Of a stretch of 57,406 nucleotides of DNA, positions 26,385-34,999 are shown piece by piece (the first letter of the stretch is position 1; every line of letters begins with the position of its first letter). The translations under genes were made by a program, and so were the position numbers. Source of the DNA: Erysipelotrichaceae bacterium (GTDB lineage: Bacteria > Bacillota_I > Bacilli_A > Erysipelotrichales > Erysipelotrichaceae); contig JAAXXT010000013.1 in the NCBI GenBank assembly GCA_013334325.1, positions 1 through 57,406 of the forward strand. Reading direction: 5' to 3'. The notes under the pieces are model-generated. The model did not search any database. It was not told where the DNA came from and was given only the letters and a program-made list of their open reading frames with translations.

Positions 26385-27698
26385 ATGGCCTCATACCTTT
26401 TAAACACCAAAGCTCAAGAAGCAGAGATGTTGAAAGCCATCGGGATCGAAAAGAAGGATCTCTTTAATTCGATACCCACTAAGCTTAAACTGAAACGATC
26501 TTTAGATTTACCTAAAGGTCTAAGTGAAATGGAAGTCTTAGCGAAATTGACTTCCCTAGCGAATCAAAATAAGGTCTATTCGATCATCTTAAGAGGCGCT
26601 GGATCTGAACATCATTTCATTCCTTCAGTGGTTAAACAACTCTCCTCAAGAGAAGAATTCGTCAGTGCTTATACGCCTTATCAAGCAGAGTTCTCTCAAG
26701 GTATCCTTCAGTCTATTTTTGAATACCAAACAGACATCTGTGAATTGACTGGGATGGATGGATCTAATGCCTCCGTTTATGATGGGGCAAGTGCCGCAGC
26801 GGAATCCATTCAAATGGTTCTAGAAAGAAATCGAAAAGAGATCTTGATTGCGGATTCTGTTTCGCCTGAAGTCATAGAAACCATCATGACTTATACGACC
26901 TGTTCAGATGCCACCATTAAAGTCCTCAAGACAAAAGGCGGTATCCTTCAAGAAGATGTCTTAAAGAAAAATCTCAATGAAAATACCGCAGCCTTAATGA
27001 TCGCAAATCCTAATTATTTTGGTTGTCTTGAGAAAGTCGATGAGCTTTCTCGTTTGACCCATGAAGCAGGCGCTAAGTTGATCGTGTATTCTAACCCTTT
27101 GACCTTAGCTGTCCTTAAAAGTCCAAGAGCGTGTGGGGCTGATATCGCAGTTGGGGAAGCTCAAGCCTTTGGTTTATCCATGGCTTTTGGGGGACCTTAT
27201 TTAGGCTATATGGCCACAACCAATGAATTGATCAGAAGATTACCAGGTCGTATCGTAGGACAGACCGTAGACACTGAAGGTAAAAGATCTTTCGTTTTGA
27301 CCCTTCAAGCGCGTGAACAACATATTCGTCGAGAAAAAGCGACTAGTTCACTGTGTTCAAATCAAGCATTATGTGCACTTACCGCTTCTGTCTATGTGGC
27401 TGCGATGGGTCCTGTAGGGCTCAAAGAAGTCGCTGAACACGGTTTAAGAAGAGCTCATTATTTTCAAAAAGAACTAGAAAAGATCGGCTTTAAACTTAAA
27501 AATGATACACCTTTCTTCAATGAATTCGTAACGACATCTCCTTTAGCTGCGAAAGCAGTAGAACGTCATTTAGCTCAATACAACATCTTAAGTGGTTTAG
27601 ATATTGCCTCTCATGAGATCTTATGGTGTGTCACTGAGACCACAACGAAATCTCAACTCGATGAAGTCCTTGGTTATCTTAGGGAGGTCGCACGATGA
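26385..27698 (+). CDS. gcvPA: Glycine dehydrogenase (decarboxylating) subunit 1
   Basis: The 437-residue P-protein alpha subunit is of the split type used by Firmicutes and related bacteria. Typical segments are [40 protein letters not shown] and [18 protein letters not shown]. It has no PLP lysine; that lies in subunit 2. It starts one base after gcvH and overlaps gcvPB by four bases. Confidence 0.97.
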   Translation: MASYLLNTKAQEAEMLKAIGIEKKDLFNSIPTKLKLKRSLDLPKGLSEMEVLAKLTSLANQNKVYSIILRGAGSEHHFIPSVVKQLSSREEFVSAYTPYQAEFSQGILQSIFEYQTDICELTGMDGSNASVYDGASAAAESIQMVLERNRKEILIADSVSPEVIETIMTYTTCSDATIKVLKTKGGILQEDVLKKNLNENTAALMIANPNYFGCLEKVDELSRLTHEAGAKLIVYSNPLTLAVLKSPRACGADIAVGEAQAFGLSMAFGGPYLGYMATTNELIRRLPGRIVGQTVDTEGKRSFVLTLQAREQHIRREKATSSLCSNQALCALTASVYVAAMGPVGLKEVAEHGLRRAHYFQKELEKIGFKLKNDTPFFNEFVTTSPLAAKAVERHLAQYNILSGLDIASHEILWCVTETTTKSQLDEVLGYLREVAR

Positions 27699-29116
27699 GT
27701 AAGCTCATATTCGAAAGAAGCGTCAAGAATAGACGAGGCATTACCCTTCCTGAATTTGATTGTCCTGAGGTTATTTTGGATCATGAATATGCCCGTTCTA
27801 GCTCACCTCGCTTAGCCCAAGTGGCTGAAGTCGATGTGGTGAGACATTATATGGAATTGTCTAGATATGCCTTCGGGGTAGATAATGGATTCTATCCATT
27901 AGGCTCATGTACGATGAAATACAATCCTAAGCTCAATGAGACAACTGCAGCTTTAGAAGGCTTTAATTCGATTCATCCTACTCAAGATCCTTCTACTGTA
28001 AAAGGTGCCATGAGTTTATTAAGCAATCTAAGTACTTCCCTGTGTGAGATCACAGGAATGGATGGTTTTACTCTACAACCTTCCGCTGGAGCTCATGGGG
28101 AATTTACTGGACTACTCTTGATCCATGCCTATCATAGTGATCGTAAGGATCTTAAACGAACCAAAGTCATCGTTCCTGATTCAGCCCATGGGACCAATCC
28201 TGCTTCTGCGAATATGGCTGGTTATACGATCATCAATGTGCCTTCTAATGAATTAGGAGGCGTAGATGTTGAAGCTTTAAAAGGCGTCCTAAGCGATGAA
28301 GTCGCTGCCTTGATGTTGACCAATCCTAATACCTTAGGTTTATTTGATCCTAATATCGAAGAGATCGCTGCTTTGGTTCATAAGGCAGGAGGTCTACTAT
28401 ATTATGATGGAGCCAATCTAAACGCCATCATGGGTGAAGTAAGACCTGGTGATATGGGTTTCGATGTGGTCCATCTTAACCTACATAAGACTTTCTCTAC
28501 ACCTCATGGTGGAGGAGGTCCTGGATCAGGTCCTGTAGGAGTCAAGAAACACTTGATGCCTTATCTACCAAAAGGAACCATCATCGATGAACACTTCGTT
28601 GAGAATGAAAAAACCATAGGAAGAGTACGCTCCTATTATGGGAATTTCTTAGTCAATGTAAGAGCTTATACTTATATCTTATCTCTAGGATCCAATGGCT
28701 TAAAAGAAGCCTCAGAGATGGCCGTACTCAATGCGAATTATATGATGAGCCAACTTAAAGAAGCCTTCACTGTAGCCTATCCTGGACCTTGTATGCATGA
28801 ATTTGTCTTGAGTCTACAAGATCTCAAAGACAAGACAGGGATCTCTGCGAAAGACATCTGTAAAGGGCTCTTGGATTATAAGGTCCATCCCCCAACGATG
28901 TATTTCCCACTGATCGTTCATGAGGCACTCATGATAGAACCTACAGAAACAGAATCCAAAGAAACCATGGATGAATTCATTAAGATCTTACTTGAGCTGA
29001 AAGATAAAGCTTATAGTGATCCTGATTATCTAAAGAATGCGCCTTATACGACTCCTATCAAGCGAGTCGATGATGTCTTGGCCGCAAGACATCCTATCTT
29101 AAAAGCTGAGATGTAA
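27695..29116 (+). CDS. gcvPB: Glycine dehydrogenase (decarboxylating) subunit 2, PLP-binding
   Basis: The 473-residue PLP-bearing subunit shows [31 protein letters not shown], and the cofactor lysine K265 in [19 protein letters not shown]. With subunit 1 it decarboxylates glycine and loads GcvH. It is the last gene of the operon; the lpd gene (L protein) is not in the window. Confidence 0.97.
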   Translation: MSKLIFERSVKNRRGITLPEFDCPEVILDHEYARSSSPRLAQVAEVDVVRHYMELSRYAFGVDNGFYPLGSCTMKYNPKLNETTAALEGFNSIHPTQDPSTVKGAMSLLSNLSTSLCEITGMDGFTLQPSAGAHGEFTGLLLIHAYHSDRKDLKRTKVIVPDSAHGTNPASANMAGYTIINVPSNELGGVDVEALKGVLSDEVAALMLTNPNTLGLFDPNIEEIAALVHKAGGLLYYDGANLNAIMGEVRPGDMGFDVVHLNLHKTFSTPHGGGGPGSGPVGVKKHLMPYLPKGTIIDEHFVENEKTIGRVRSYYGNFLVNVRAYTYILSLGSNGLKEASEMAVLNANYMMSQLKEAFTVAYPGPCMHEFVLSLQDLKDKTGISAKDICKGLLDYKVHPPTMYFPLIVHEALMIEPTETESKETMDEFIKILLELKDKAYSDPDYLKNAPYTTPIKRVDDVLAARHPILKAEM

Positions 29117-29117
29117 T

Positions 29118-29149
29118 AAAAGAAGTGCCGAGTGATCGGCACTTCTTTT
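29118..29149 (+). terminator. Terminator of the gcv operon
   Basis: A 14-bp stem AAAAGAAGTGCCGA / TCGGCACTTCTTTT with a GTGA loop starts right after the gcvPB stop. Confidence 0.9.
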
Positions 29150-29178
29150 ACTGTTAATTCTCTTCTTGTTTAGTCTAT

Positions 29179-29205
29179 AAAAAGGACGATTCACTTTGAT
29201 CGTCC
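29179..29205 (-). terminator. Terminator of the 29.2-kb membrane gene
   Basis: On the minus strand GGACGAT / ATCGTCC encloses an 8-base loop and is followed by TTTTT. Confidence 0.75.
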
Positions 29206-29213
29206 AATTGCCT

Positions 29214-29423
29214 TTAGCTGTTTAGATTTTCTTTAGAAGTCTTGATGTCTAGTCTCATCATAAAGATGGCCAAGACTATCTCAAAGACACCTAATCCAGC
29301 GAAGATCACATTCAACCATAATTGACCTTCATTATTGACGATTTGGATGATACTGACCGCTACTAGGATCAATCCCATAAAGATAACCAAGCCTCTTCTT
29401 AGAAAACGTACATTTGTTTTCAT
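29214..29423 (-). CDS. Small two-helix membrane protein
   Basis: The 69-residue product has a basic N-terminus (MKTNVRFLRR), two hydrophobic helices (GLVIFMGLILVAVSII and LNVIFAGLGVFEIVLAIFMM) and a charged tail. A good AAGGAG precedes the ATG and a terminator follows. No family recognised. Confidence 0.6.
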   Translation of the reverse strand: MKTNVRFLRRGLVIFMGLILVAVSIIQIVNNEGQLWLNVIFAGLGVFEIVLAIFMMRLDIKTSKENLNS

Positions 29424-29487
29424 AGTTTCTCCTTATTTACACAAGACACATTTTAACAGGATTATTTAAAATATAACACTTTATGAC

Positions 29488-31236
29488 CTAAGCTTTGATG
29501 TTTAGGTTTTTTAGTTCGACTTCAGTCGGTGTTTCACATAATAGTAAGAAATTCTCTGCTTCTTTAGCCATGATTTCAGCCAATCTTATGACTTCATTTC
29601 CACTACTTCCTGCGATATGTGGGGTTAAGATCACATTGGATAAAGTATATAAAGGACTATTCTCAACAGGTGGTTCAGGAGAAGTCACATCGAGTATGGC
29701 CATTCTAAGAGGTTGTTCAATGAGGGCTTTGATCAGATCAGTTTCACTCACCGTAGCGCCTCTTCCTGTATTTATAAAGATCGCATTGTGTTTCATCAAT
29801 GAAAACAGATCATAATTCAAGATACCTTTAGTGGAAGCTAGATCAGGCATATGATTGGAGATGGTTTGACACTCCCTAAATATCGTTTCTAGATCTGCTT
29901 TTTGAGCACCTAGATCACCAATCGCATTTTCACTTAAAGTAGGATCATATACCATCAAATCTAAATCTAGAGACCTTAGTTTTTCGATCACCAAGCGTCC
30001 TACCGCTCCTGCCCCTAAGATCCCAACCTTCACCCCTTTATTCCCCGGATAATCTGTAAGATTAGATTTTAGAAGTTTAAAGGAATGCGCATCACCAGGA
30101 GTGACACAATGAAAGAAACCTTTATTGGCGAGAATGATCTGTGAACTCACCATCTCTGCGACAGGGATCGCATTCGCACTGACCGCACTAAATATACGGA
30201 CACCTTGATCAAGGAGTGGTTTTGCGAAACTATGGACCGAACCTGCCGCATAGAATACAGCTTTGAGTTTTGGTAAACGTAAAGATAAGGCATCCTCATC
30301 GATCTTGATCATACCCCATGTTGAAAATATGACTTCAGTTTTTGATAAGATCTCAAAAGATTCATCCCAATTATCTAAAGTAATGATTTCTTCATTTAAG
30401 TCATAGAAAAGTTTGATCTGATCGATCACTTTATCAACGTATACTCTTTTCACATCTTCAGGATGACCCATCAGAGTCGCTTGAGGTTTACTAGAAATGA
30501 ATTTTAAACTCAAAGCGTCTTTCATAAAATTCTCGACACTGTCCTCTTTTACGAATTCAATCAAGGCATTTGGGAAAGATCCAAACTTATGGGCTTGGGC
30601 TATGTAGGCTCTCCATTTATCGATCCCTTGATTTTCTTCTAAAAGAAAGCGTTCATTGTTTTTATCCCAATTGAACACATGAAAAGTAATGATATAAGGC
30701 GCTAAGGTTTTGATTTCTAAAAGATGTTCACTAAAAGATAGTTCTGGATTCGGTTGCCAATAGAGTTTAAGATTATCTCTTTGGACAGCTTTGAGTAAAC
30801 GAAGACTTCCTTCTTTACTTTGGGTCATCGATTTACGATGATACTCTAAAGCTAAAACTATATCATTCGCTTTTGCGAGATCACAGGCTTTTTGAAGATG
30901 ATCAACCAAGATATGAAAGTTCTCATCGCTGATCGTTTCTGGTGCTTCTCTACCAGCCCAGATACGTATGACTTTTATCCCTAAAGCTCTTGCGCTTTCA
31001 AGCAGTGGCGTAAATTCTTCTAAAGGACCACCTTTATAGTATGACCCATACGAAGTGATTCTTATTCCCGCCTTATCACACTTCATTTTAACTTCAGTTG
31101 CTTTTTCTAAATCACCCGCTAACACATGGACATCTGATCCCCATTCGATCGAGTTTAAACCAGCCTCTTTGATCAGGTCGATTATCTCATCGATGTTTTT
31201 ATCTCGAAAGGTAACTGATGTAATACCTAAGTTCAT
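29488..31236 (-). CDS. Fusion: sugar-phosphate isomerase-like TIM barrel + D-2-hydroxyacid dehydrogenase
   Basis: The 582-residue protein is two enzymes in one chain. Residues 1 to about 260 form a xylose-isomerase-like/AP-endonuclease-2 barrel (MNLGITSVTFR, GLNSIEWGSDVHV, LALEYHRKSMT, ITFHVFNW, NALIEFVKED). Residues from about 270 form a D-isomer-specific 2-hydroxyacid dehydrogenase with VSANAIPVAEMV, the Rossmann motif GILGAGAVGR, and the triad Arg (NTGRGATVSE), Glu (DVTSPEPP) and His (TPHIAGSSGNE). Both halves appear complete and the frame is continuous. This suggests coupled epimerisation and reduction/oxidation of one sugar-acid substrate. Substrate unknown. Confidence 0.82.
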   Translation of the reverse strand: MNLGITSVTFRDKNIDEIIDLIKEAGLNSIEWGSDVHVLAGDLEKATEVKMKCDKAGIRITSYGSYYKGGPLEEFTPLLESARALGIKVIRIWAGREAPETISDENFHILVDHLQKACDLAKANDIVLALEYHRKSMTQSKEGSLRLLKAVQRDNLKLYWQPNPELSFSEHLLEIKTLAPYIITFHVFNWDKNNERFLLEENQGIDKWRAYIAQAHKFGSFPNALIEFVKEDSVENFMKDALSLKFISSKPQATLMGHPEDVKRVYVDKVIDQIKLFYDLNEEIITLDNWDESFEILSKTEVIFSTWGMIKIDEDALSLRLPKLKAVFYAAGSVHSFAKPLLDQGVRIFSAVSANAIPVAEMVSSQIILANKGFFHCVTPGDAHSFKLLKSNLTDYPGNKGVKVGILGAGAVGRLVIEKLRSLDLDLMVYDPTLSENAIGDLGAQKADLETIFRECQTISNHMPDLASTKGILNYDLFSLMKHNAIFINTGRGATVSETDLIKALIEQPLRMAILDVTSPEPPVENSPLYTLSNVILTPHIAGSSGNEVIRLAEIMAKEAENFLLLCETPTEVELKNLNIKA

Positions 31237-31260
31237 ATTGACTTCCTTTTTTCTAGTTTA

Positions 31261-31995
31261 TTAAACGATGAGGTTACGATTGATCTTCTCATAGATAGAA
31301 GTCAAATCAGCGACGGTGATGATGCCTAAAGGCTTTTGATTAAGGGCTCCGTCTTGGGTAATGATCACTTCTTGAAGTCGTTTACCTAAAGATAAAGCAC
31401 GCTCAAATTCTGCGATGATACTAAGAAGAGTCGCGTTTTCAGAGACAAAAGAAACATTTCTATCTTTGGTATCTAGTGATAAGACATCAGATACTTTTAC
31501 ATTATTGAAATCAAAGCCAGGAGTGCTCAATTGTTTAGTGAGATAATGCGTGATCGCATCTGTGGTCAATAGACCTTTGAAACGATGATCTACATCATAG
31601 ACTGGGACTTTAGAATAACCAGAGTTTTCTAGAAGTAAAGCTGCTTTACTTAGTAAGGTCTCTTCTGAGACCACATCGACTTTCTTAAGAAAATGATCTT
31701 TGACACGTTCAGGTTGAGTCAAGACAGAAGCGATCTGTTCTATCTCTAAAACAATCTTAAGATGTGGCTCTGCGATGACTTCCCCATCGATTCTTTCGTG
31801 AACGATCGCATTACGAAGATCACCTAATTCTTCTAGATAACGCTGAAACTTATGATAGCCCTTATCTAGGGTAGACATTCGACGAACCAACTCAGCGTAG
31901 GAGATGTATCTGTCTGATTTTACACGTCGATTCATATCGGCTTCGATTGAACTAAAAGCCGTTAAAAAGCGCTCTGAATTTGAAGTAAGGGTCAT
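31261..31995 (-). CDS. CBS-domain protein with helical N-terminus
   Basis: The 244-residue product has an alpha-helical N-terminal 100 residues (DLRNAIVHERIDGE resembles HEPN/DUF4145-like helices), then two CBS modules (KVDVVSEETLLSKAALLLENS, KVPVYDVDHRFKGLLTTDAI and VKVSDVLSLDTKD...LGIITVADLTSIYE). CBS pairs usually bind adenine nucleotides and control a partner. The start overlaps the HAD phosphatase stop by four bases, so the two are coupled. Specific role unknown. Confidence 0.75.
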   Translation of the reverse strand: MTLTSNSERFLTAFSSIEADMNRRVKSDRYISYAELVRRMSTLDKGYHKFQRYLEELGDLRNAIVHERIDGEVIAEPHLKIVLEIEQIASVLTQPERVKDHFLKKVDVVSEETLLSKAALLLENSGYSKVPVYDVDHRFKGLLTTDAITHYLTKQLSTPGFDFNNVKVSDVLSLDTKDRNVSFVSENATLLSIIAEFERALSLGKRLQEVIITQDGALNQKPLGIITVADLTSIYEKINRNLIV

Positions 31996-32825
31996 ACTGA
32001 TCCATTTCTAGGAAGTTTATCGCAACAATCATCCCCATACAATTTATTAAATATCGTCAAGATGATGTGGTGTAAACGAGAACCTTGGGTATAATCCGCA
32101 GGCGCTACGAAATCAACTCGTCCATAGCTTAAAAGATCTTTCGTCACATCTTTGATTTCTTTGTTTGGAGGATAGACTGCGATCGAATGACCACCACTGT
32201 TTTTGATCAACTTCATCGATGGGACATCCGTCAATCCATCTCCGATGTAGATCATATGGGTAAACGGAATCGGTTTATCTTCATCGGCTTGATGTTTATT
32301 GAGATCTTCGTCGTTGTTGATGTCTAAGACACCTTTGTTTATACGGTAAATGAACTGGGTCTTCATCGTATAGTTGACCACGAGCTTTGGCCATATGGCT
32401 TGTTTATGCTCATCGTAAAAGAATTCACAGGCATAGATCTTAGTAAAGTACTTAGCGATTGGTGTAGCTTCGATGATCTCTTTGAGCCCAGAAGAAACGA
32501 TATAGTGCTCTACTTCATAACCCATGGTTTCCCCATAGTGATTGATCAAATCAAACCAGCTCTTCACCCCAGGATACAATTGAACACGTGAGGCATAGGC
32601 TTTAAGATCCTCTTGAGTCAAAGATTTCCCTTTAAGTTTAGATTGAGTTACCATCTCATAGAGATAGGCTAAGATATGATCCATACTGTTATTTTTAGCT
32701 TGTTGATCGACTAATGCCCAAAATTCAGACGGGTCTTTAAAACCAAGATCTTCTATAAATCCATATTCTTGCATATCTCTATCAGAGAGGGTCTTATCAA
32801 AATCATACAGTAGTGCAATTTTCAT
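31992..32825 (-). CDS. HAD-superfamily phosphatase
   Basis: The 277-residue HAD hydrolase has motif I DFDKTLSDRDMQ near the N-terminus, motif II IVSSG, a lysine further on, and motif IV IGDGLTDVPSM. It resembles phosphoserine-phosphatase-like cytosolic HADs. The substrate is not evident. It is transcribed with the CBS protein and probably with the isomerase-dehydrogenase fusion downstream. Confidence 0.8.
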   Translation of the reverse strand: MKIALLYDFDKTLSDRDMQEYGFIEDLGFKDPSEFWALVDQQAKNNSMDHILAYLYEMVTQSKLKGKSLTQEDLKAYASRVQLYPGVKSWFDLINHYGETMGYEVEHYIVSSGLKEIIEATPIAKYFTKIYACEFFYDEHKQAIWPKLVVNYTMKTQFIYRINKGVLDINNDEDLNKHQADEDKPIPFTHMIYIGDGLTDVPSMKLIKNSGGHSIAVYPPNKEIKDVTKDLLSYGRVDFVAPADYTQGSRLHHIILTIFNKLYGDDCCDKLPRNGSV

Positions 32826-32858
32826 CGATGTTTTCCTCGTTTTCAGTTTACCATATCC

Positions 32859-32887
32859 TTGTGAAAGAGGCCAAACACTGTTATGCT
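32859..32887 (+). promoter_or_regulatory. Promoter giving a leaderless NUDIX mRNA
   Basis: TTGTGA (32859-32864), 17 bases, TATGCT (32882-32887), then only six bases to the ATG at 32894. No ribosome site exists. Transcription should begin at or beside the A of the ATG. Confidence 0.6.
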
Positions 32888-32893
32888 TAACCC

Positions 32894-33283
32894 ATGAGAG
32901 AAGTAGTGATCGCAGCGATCTTTAGTGAAGAAGGACTTCTAGTAGGCCAACGTTGTAGTGAGCCTTTTAAAGGTTATTGGGAATGTCCTGGTGGTAAGGT
33001 AGAAGCTTTAGAAAGCTTAAGTGAAGCCTTGGTAAGAGAGATCGATGAAGAAGGCAAAGTCAAAGTGATCAGTGCTAAAGCGATCTTTGACTATGAGGTC
33101 TCTACCCCACAAGGTCAACTTCATTTAACTTGGTTCAATACACTCATCGATGGTCCTTTTAAACCCATCATCTATGAAAAGATACAATTCATAAAAAAAG
33201 AGGAGCTCCATCTTATCGATTGGATTCCTCATAATCTAGCTTATATCGATCAACTCAAAGATTATTTTCCTATTCAAAAGTAG
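32894..33283 (+). CDS. NUDIX hydrolase, MutT/NudG-like
   Basis: The 129-residue product has the layout of small CTP/8-oxo-dGTP pyrophosphohydrolases (MREVVIAAIFSEEGLLVGQR, YWECPGGKVE). The Nudix box GGKVEALESLSEALVREIDE is followed by EGKV where EExGU is expected, so the conserved glycine is shifted by one residue. The metal-binding Glu residues are kept, so activity is likely. The mRNA is apparently leaderless. The 3' end overlaps the convergent NagB-like gene by 14 bases. Confidence 0.85.
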   Translation: MREVVIAAIFSEEGLLVGQRCSEPFKGYWECPGGKVEALESLSEALVREIDEEGKVKVISAKAIFDYEVSTPQGQLHLTWFNTLIDGPFKPIIYEKIQFIKKEELHLIDWIPHNLAYIDQLKDYFPIQK

Positions 33284-34010
33284 GCATTTTTATATCTGAC
33301 TCACTTGCGGCTTCCGCATCGATCGCTAAGATCACATTAGGATGAAGTAGGATCATCGACGCTGGAAAAGACGTCGATATTTTTTTAGTGCTTAGTAAGG
33401 TCTTAACGACCGAAGATTTGTTTCTACCTGAAGCCATAACGACAACTTTACGCGCATTGAGTAGATCTTGTATCCCTATGGTCAAGATCTGAGTAGGTAC
33501 TTCACTGAGATCATCATAATCCACCACAAGGGTCTGTCTTGTCGCATCTGAAATAGAATCCATATGGATACGAGGATATAAGGCATCTGAAGGATTATTA
33601 TTGGCGATATGACCATCTGTGCCTATCGTCGTTACGATAAGGTCCAATCCATCGATCGCATCTAAGAATTGATTGAAGACATTGCCTGTATTGTTTAGAT
33701 CATTCTCATCGAAGAAATGGATATGATCCTCATCGATCTCACAAGGTTTTAAGAAACGCTTAGTGATCTGATCTTTTAATGAGAAACAAGATTCACATTT
33801 TTGAACTTCAGAGATCCCAATATAATGAGCTCTTGAGAAATCGACATCTTTATCACTATGAGCTTCAACTAAATACTCATAGACTTTCTTAAACGAAGGA
33901 CTATAAGGCAATCCTATCCAAGATTCAGGTTTCTGCTTCAGTTGGCCTTCAATAAGATGGGCAACCATCGCTGCGCAATGTTGAGCGTCTTTAGAAATAA
34001 CCAGTTTCAT
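33270..34010 (-). CDS. NagB/6-phosphogluconolactonase-family protein
   Basis: From the ATG at 34010 (one base below the previous stop, with GAGAG upstream) the product has 246 residues. It has the glucosamine-6-phosphate isomerase/deaminase fold with LIVTTIGTDGHIANNNP, equivalent to the GxGxDGHIAFNEP loop of NagB, including the catalytic-loop Asp and His. The NMDEY segment that carries the ring-proton Asp in NagB appears here as IGISEV, so that Asp is missing. It may act on a different sugar phosphate. It is last in an operon with the Gfo/Idh oxidoreductase and pyrophosphatase genes. Confidence 0.72.
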   Translation of the reverse strand: MKLVISKDAQHCAAMVAHLIEGQLKQKPESWIGLPYSPSFKKVYEYLVEAHSDKDVDFSRAHYIGISEVQKCESCFSLKDQITKRFLKPCEIDEDHIHFFDENDLNNTGNVFNQFLDAIDGLDLIVTTIGTDGHIANNNPSDALYPRIHMDSISDATRQTLVVDYDDLSEVPTQILTIGIQDLLNARKVVVMASGRNKSSVVKTLLSTKKISTSFPASMILLHPNVILAIDAEAASESDIKMPTFE

Positions 34011-34011
34011 T

Positions 34012-34998
34012 TTAGTTCTCTCGATCTGCCGCAAAGACCAAATCAGCCTTTTTTCGACATTCATCTATTACTTCAAAGGCATCTGACGTAAGCTTCATCC
34101 ATGCGTTATATCTTTCAGTATCTTTTAGAGTAATGACCTCATAGAAATCTTTGATCTCATAGATCATAGGAGAAGCATCTTGAGGATGAGCTAATTCTGA
34201 GCTCTTATCTTTCTCAACGAAAGAAATAGAAGAAATCAAAGAAGGTGCCTTATCAACTAAGATATGTCCCTTATCACCACTAAAGGTCATAAAATTAAGC
34301 CCTGTAGAATCTTTCGCGATGGTAGCGACGACGATGAAATCATGATAACGCATCGTAATGGCCCCACTTAGATCGATCCCATTACTAAACTTATGACATA
34401 CATAAGTTGCCTCTAATGGTTTCCCAAAAAGACCAACACAGATACTGATGGGATAGATCCCAAGATCCATCAAGGCACCACCTGAATGATTCAAAGAGAA
34501 GATGGCTGGTTCTTCACCACTCAATAAGGCATTAAGACGAGAAGATCTTTGAACCATTGATAGATTACAGAGATTAAGCTGTCCTACTTTTAAGATGGCT
34601 TCTTTTAAGATCTGATAATTAGGAAGATGCATAGGGATGATCGCATCGAATACATAACGATCATTTAGTCTTGCGATCTCTAAAAGTTCTTTATATTCTT
34701 TATGATGAGACACAAAAGGTTTCTCTAGGATGACGTGTTTATGTGCTTCTAGAGCTTCTTTAGCGAGTTTATAGTGGGTATCATTTGGGGTAGCGATATA
34801 GATGACATCTATCAAAGGATCATGAATCAAAGCGTTGTAATCGTCTTGAATCAAAGGAATATGAAACTGATCAGCTAAGACCTTGGCTTTATCCAAAGTC
34901 CTTGAATAGACAGTCGTTACCTCAAATGAACCTTCTTTTAGTGCTGCCGCAATAAAGTGTTCTGTGATGAATGAAGTCCCAACAGTAGCGAGTCTCAT
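34012..34998 (-). CDS. Gfo/Idh/MocA-family oxidoreductase
   Basis: Starting at the ATG at 34998, the 328-residue protein begins MRLATVGTSFITEHF, the Rossmann strand of this family, and contains VILEKPFV, the EKP motif that supplies the catalytic lysine. The C-terminal half is the usual open beta-sheet domain (NHSGGALMDLGIYPI). Members reduce or oxidise sugars with NAD(P). A longer start at 35067 would overlap the pyrophosphatase gene and adds only non-homologous residues. Substrate unknown. Confidence 0.85.
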   Translation of the reverse strand: MRLATVGTSFITEHFIAAALKEGSFEVTTVYSRTLDKAKVLADQFHIPLIQDDYNALIHDPLIDVIYIATPNDTHYKLAKEALEAHKHVILEKPFVSHHKEYKELLEIARLNDRYVFDAIIPMHLPNYQILKEAILKVGQLNLCNLSMVQRSSRLNALLSGEEPAIFSLNHSGGALMDLGIYPISICVGLFGKPLEATYVCHKFSNGIDLSGAITMRYHDFIVVATIAKDSTGLNFMTFSGDKGHILVDKAPSLISSISFVEKDKSSELAHPQDASPMIYEIKDFYEVITLKDTERYNAWMKLTSDAFEVIDECRKKADLVFAADREN

Positions 34999-34999
34999 C

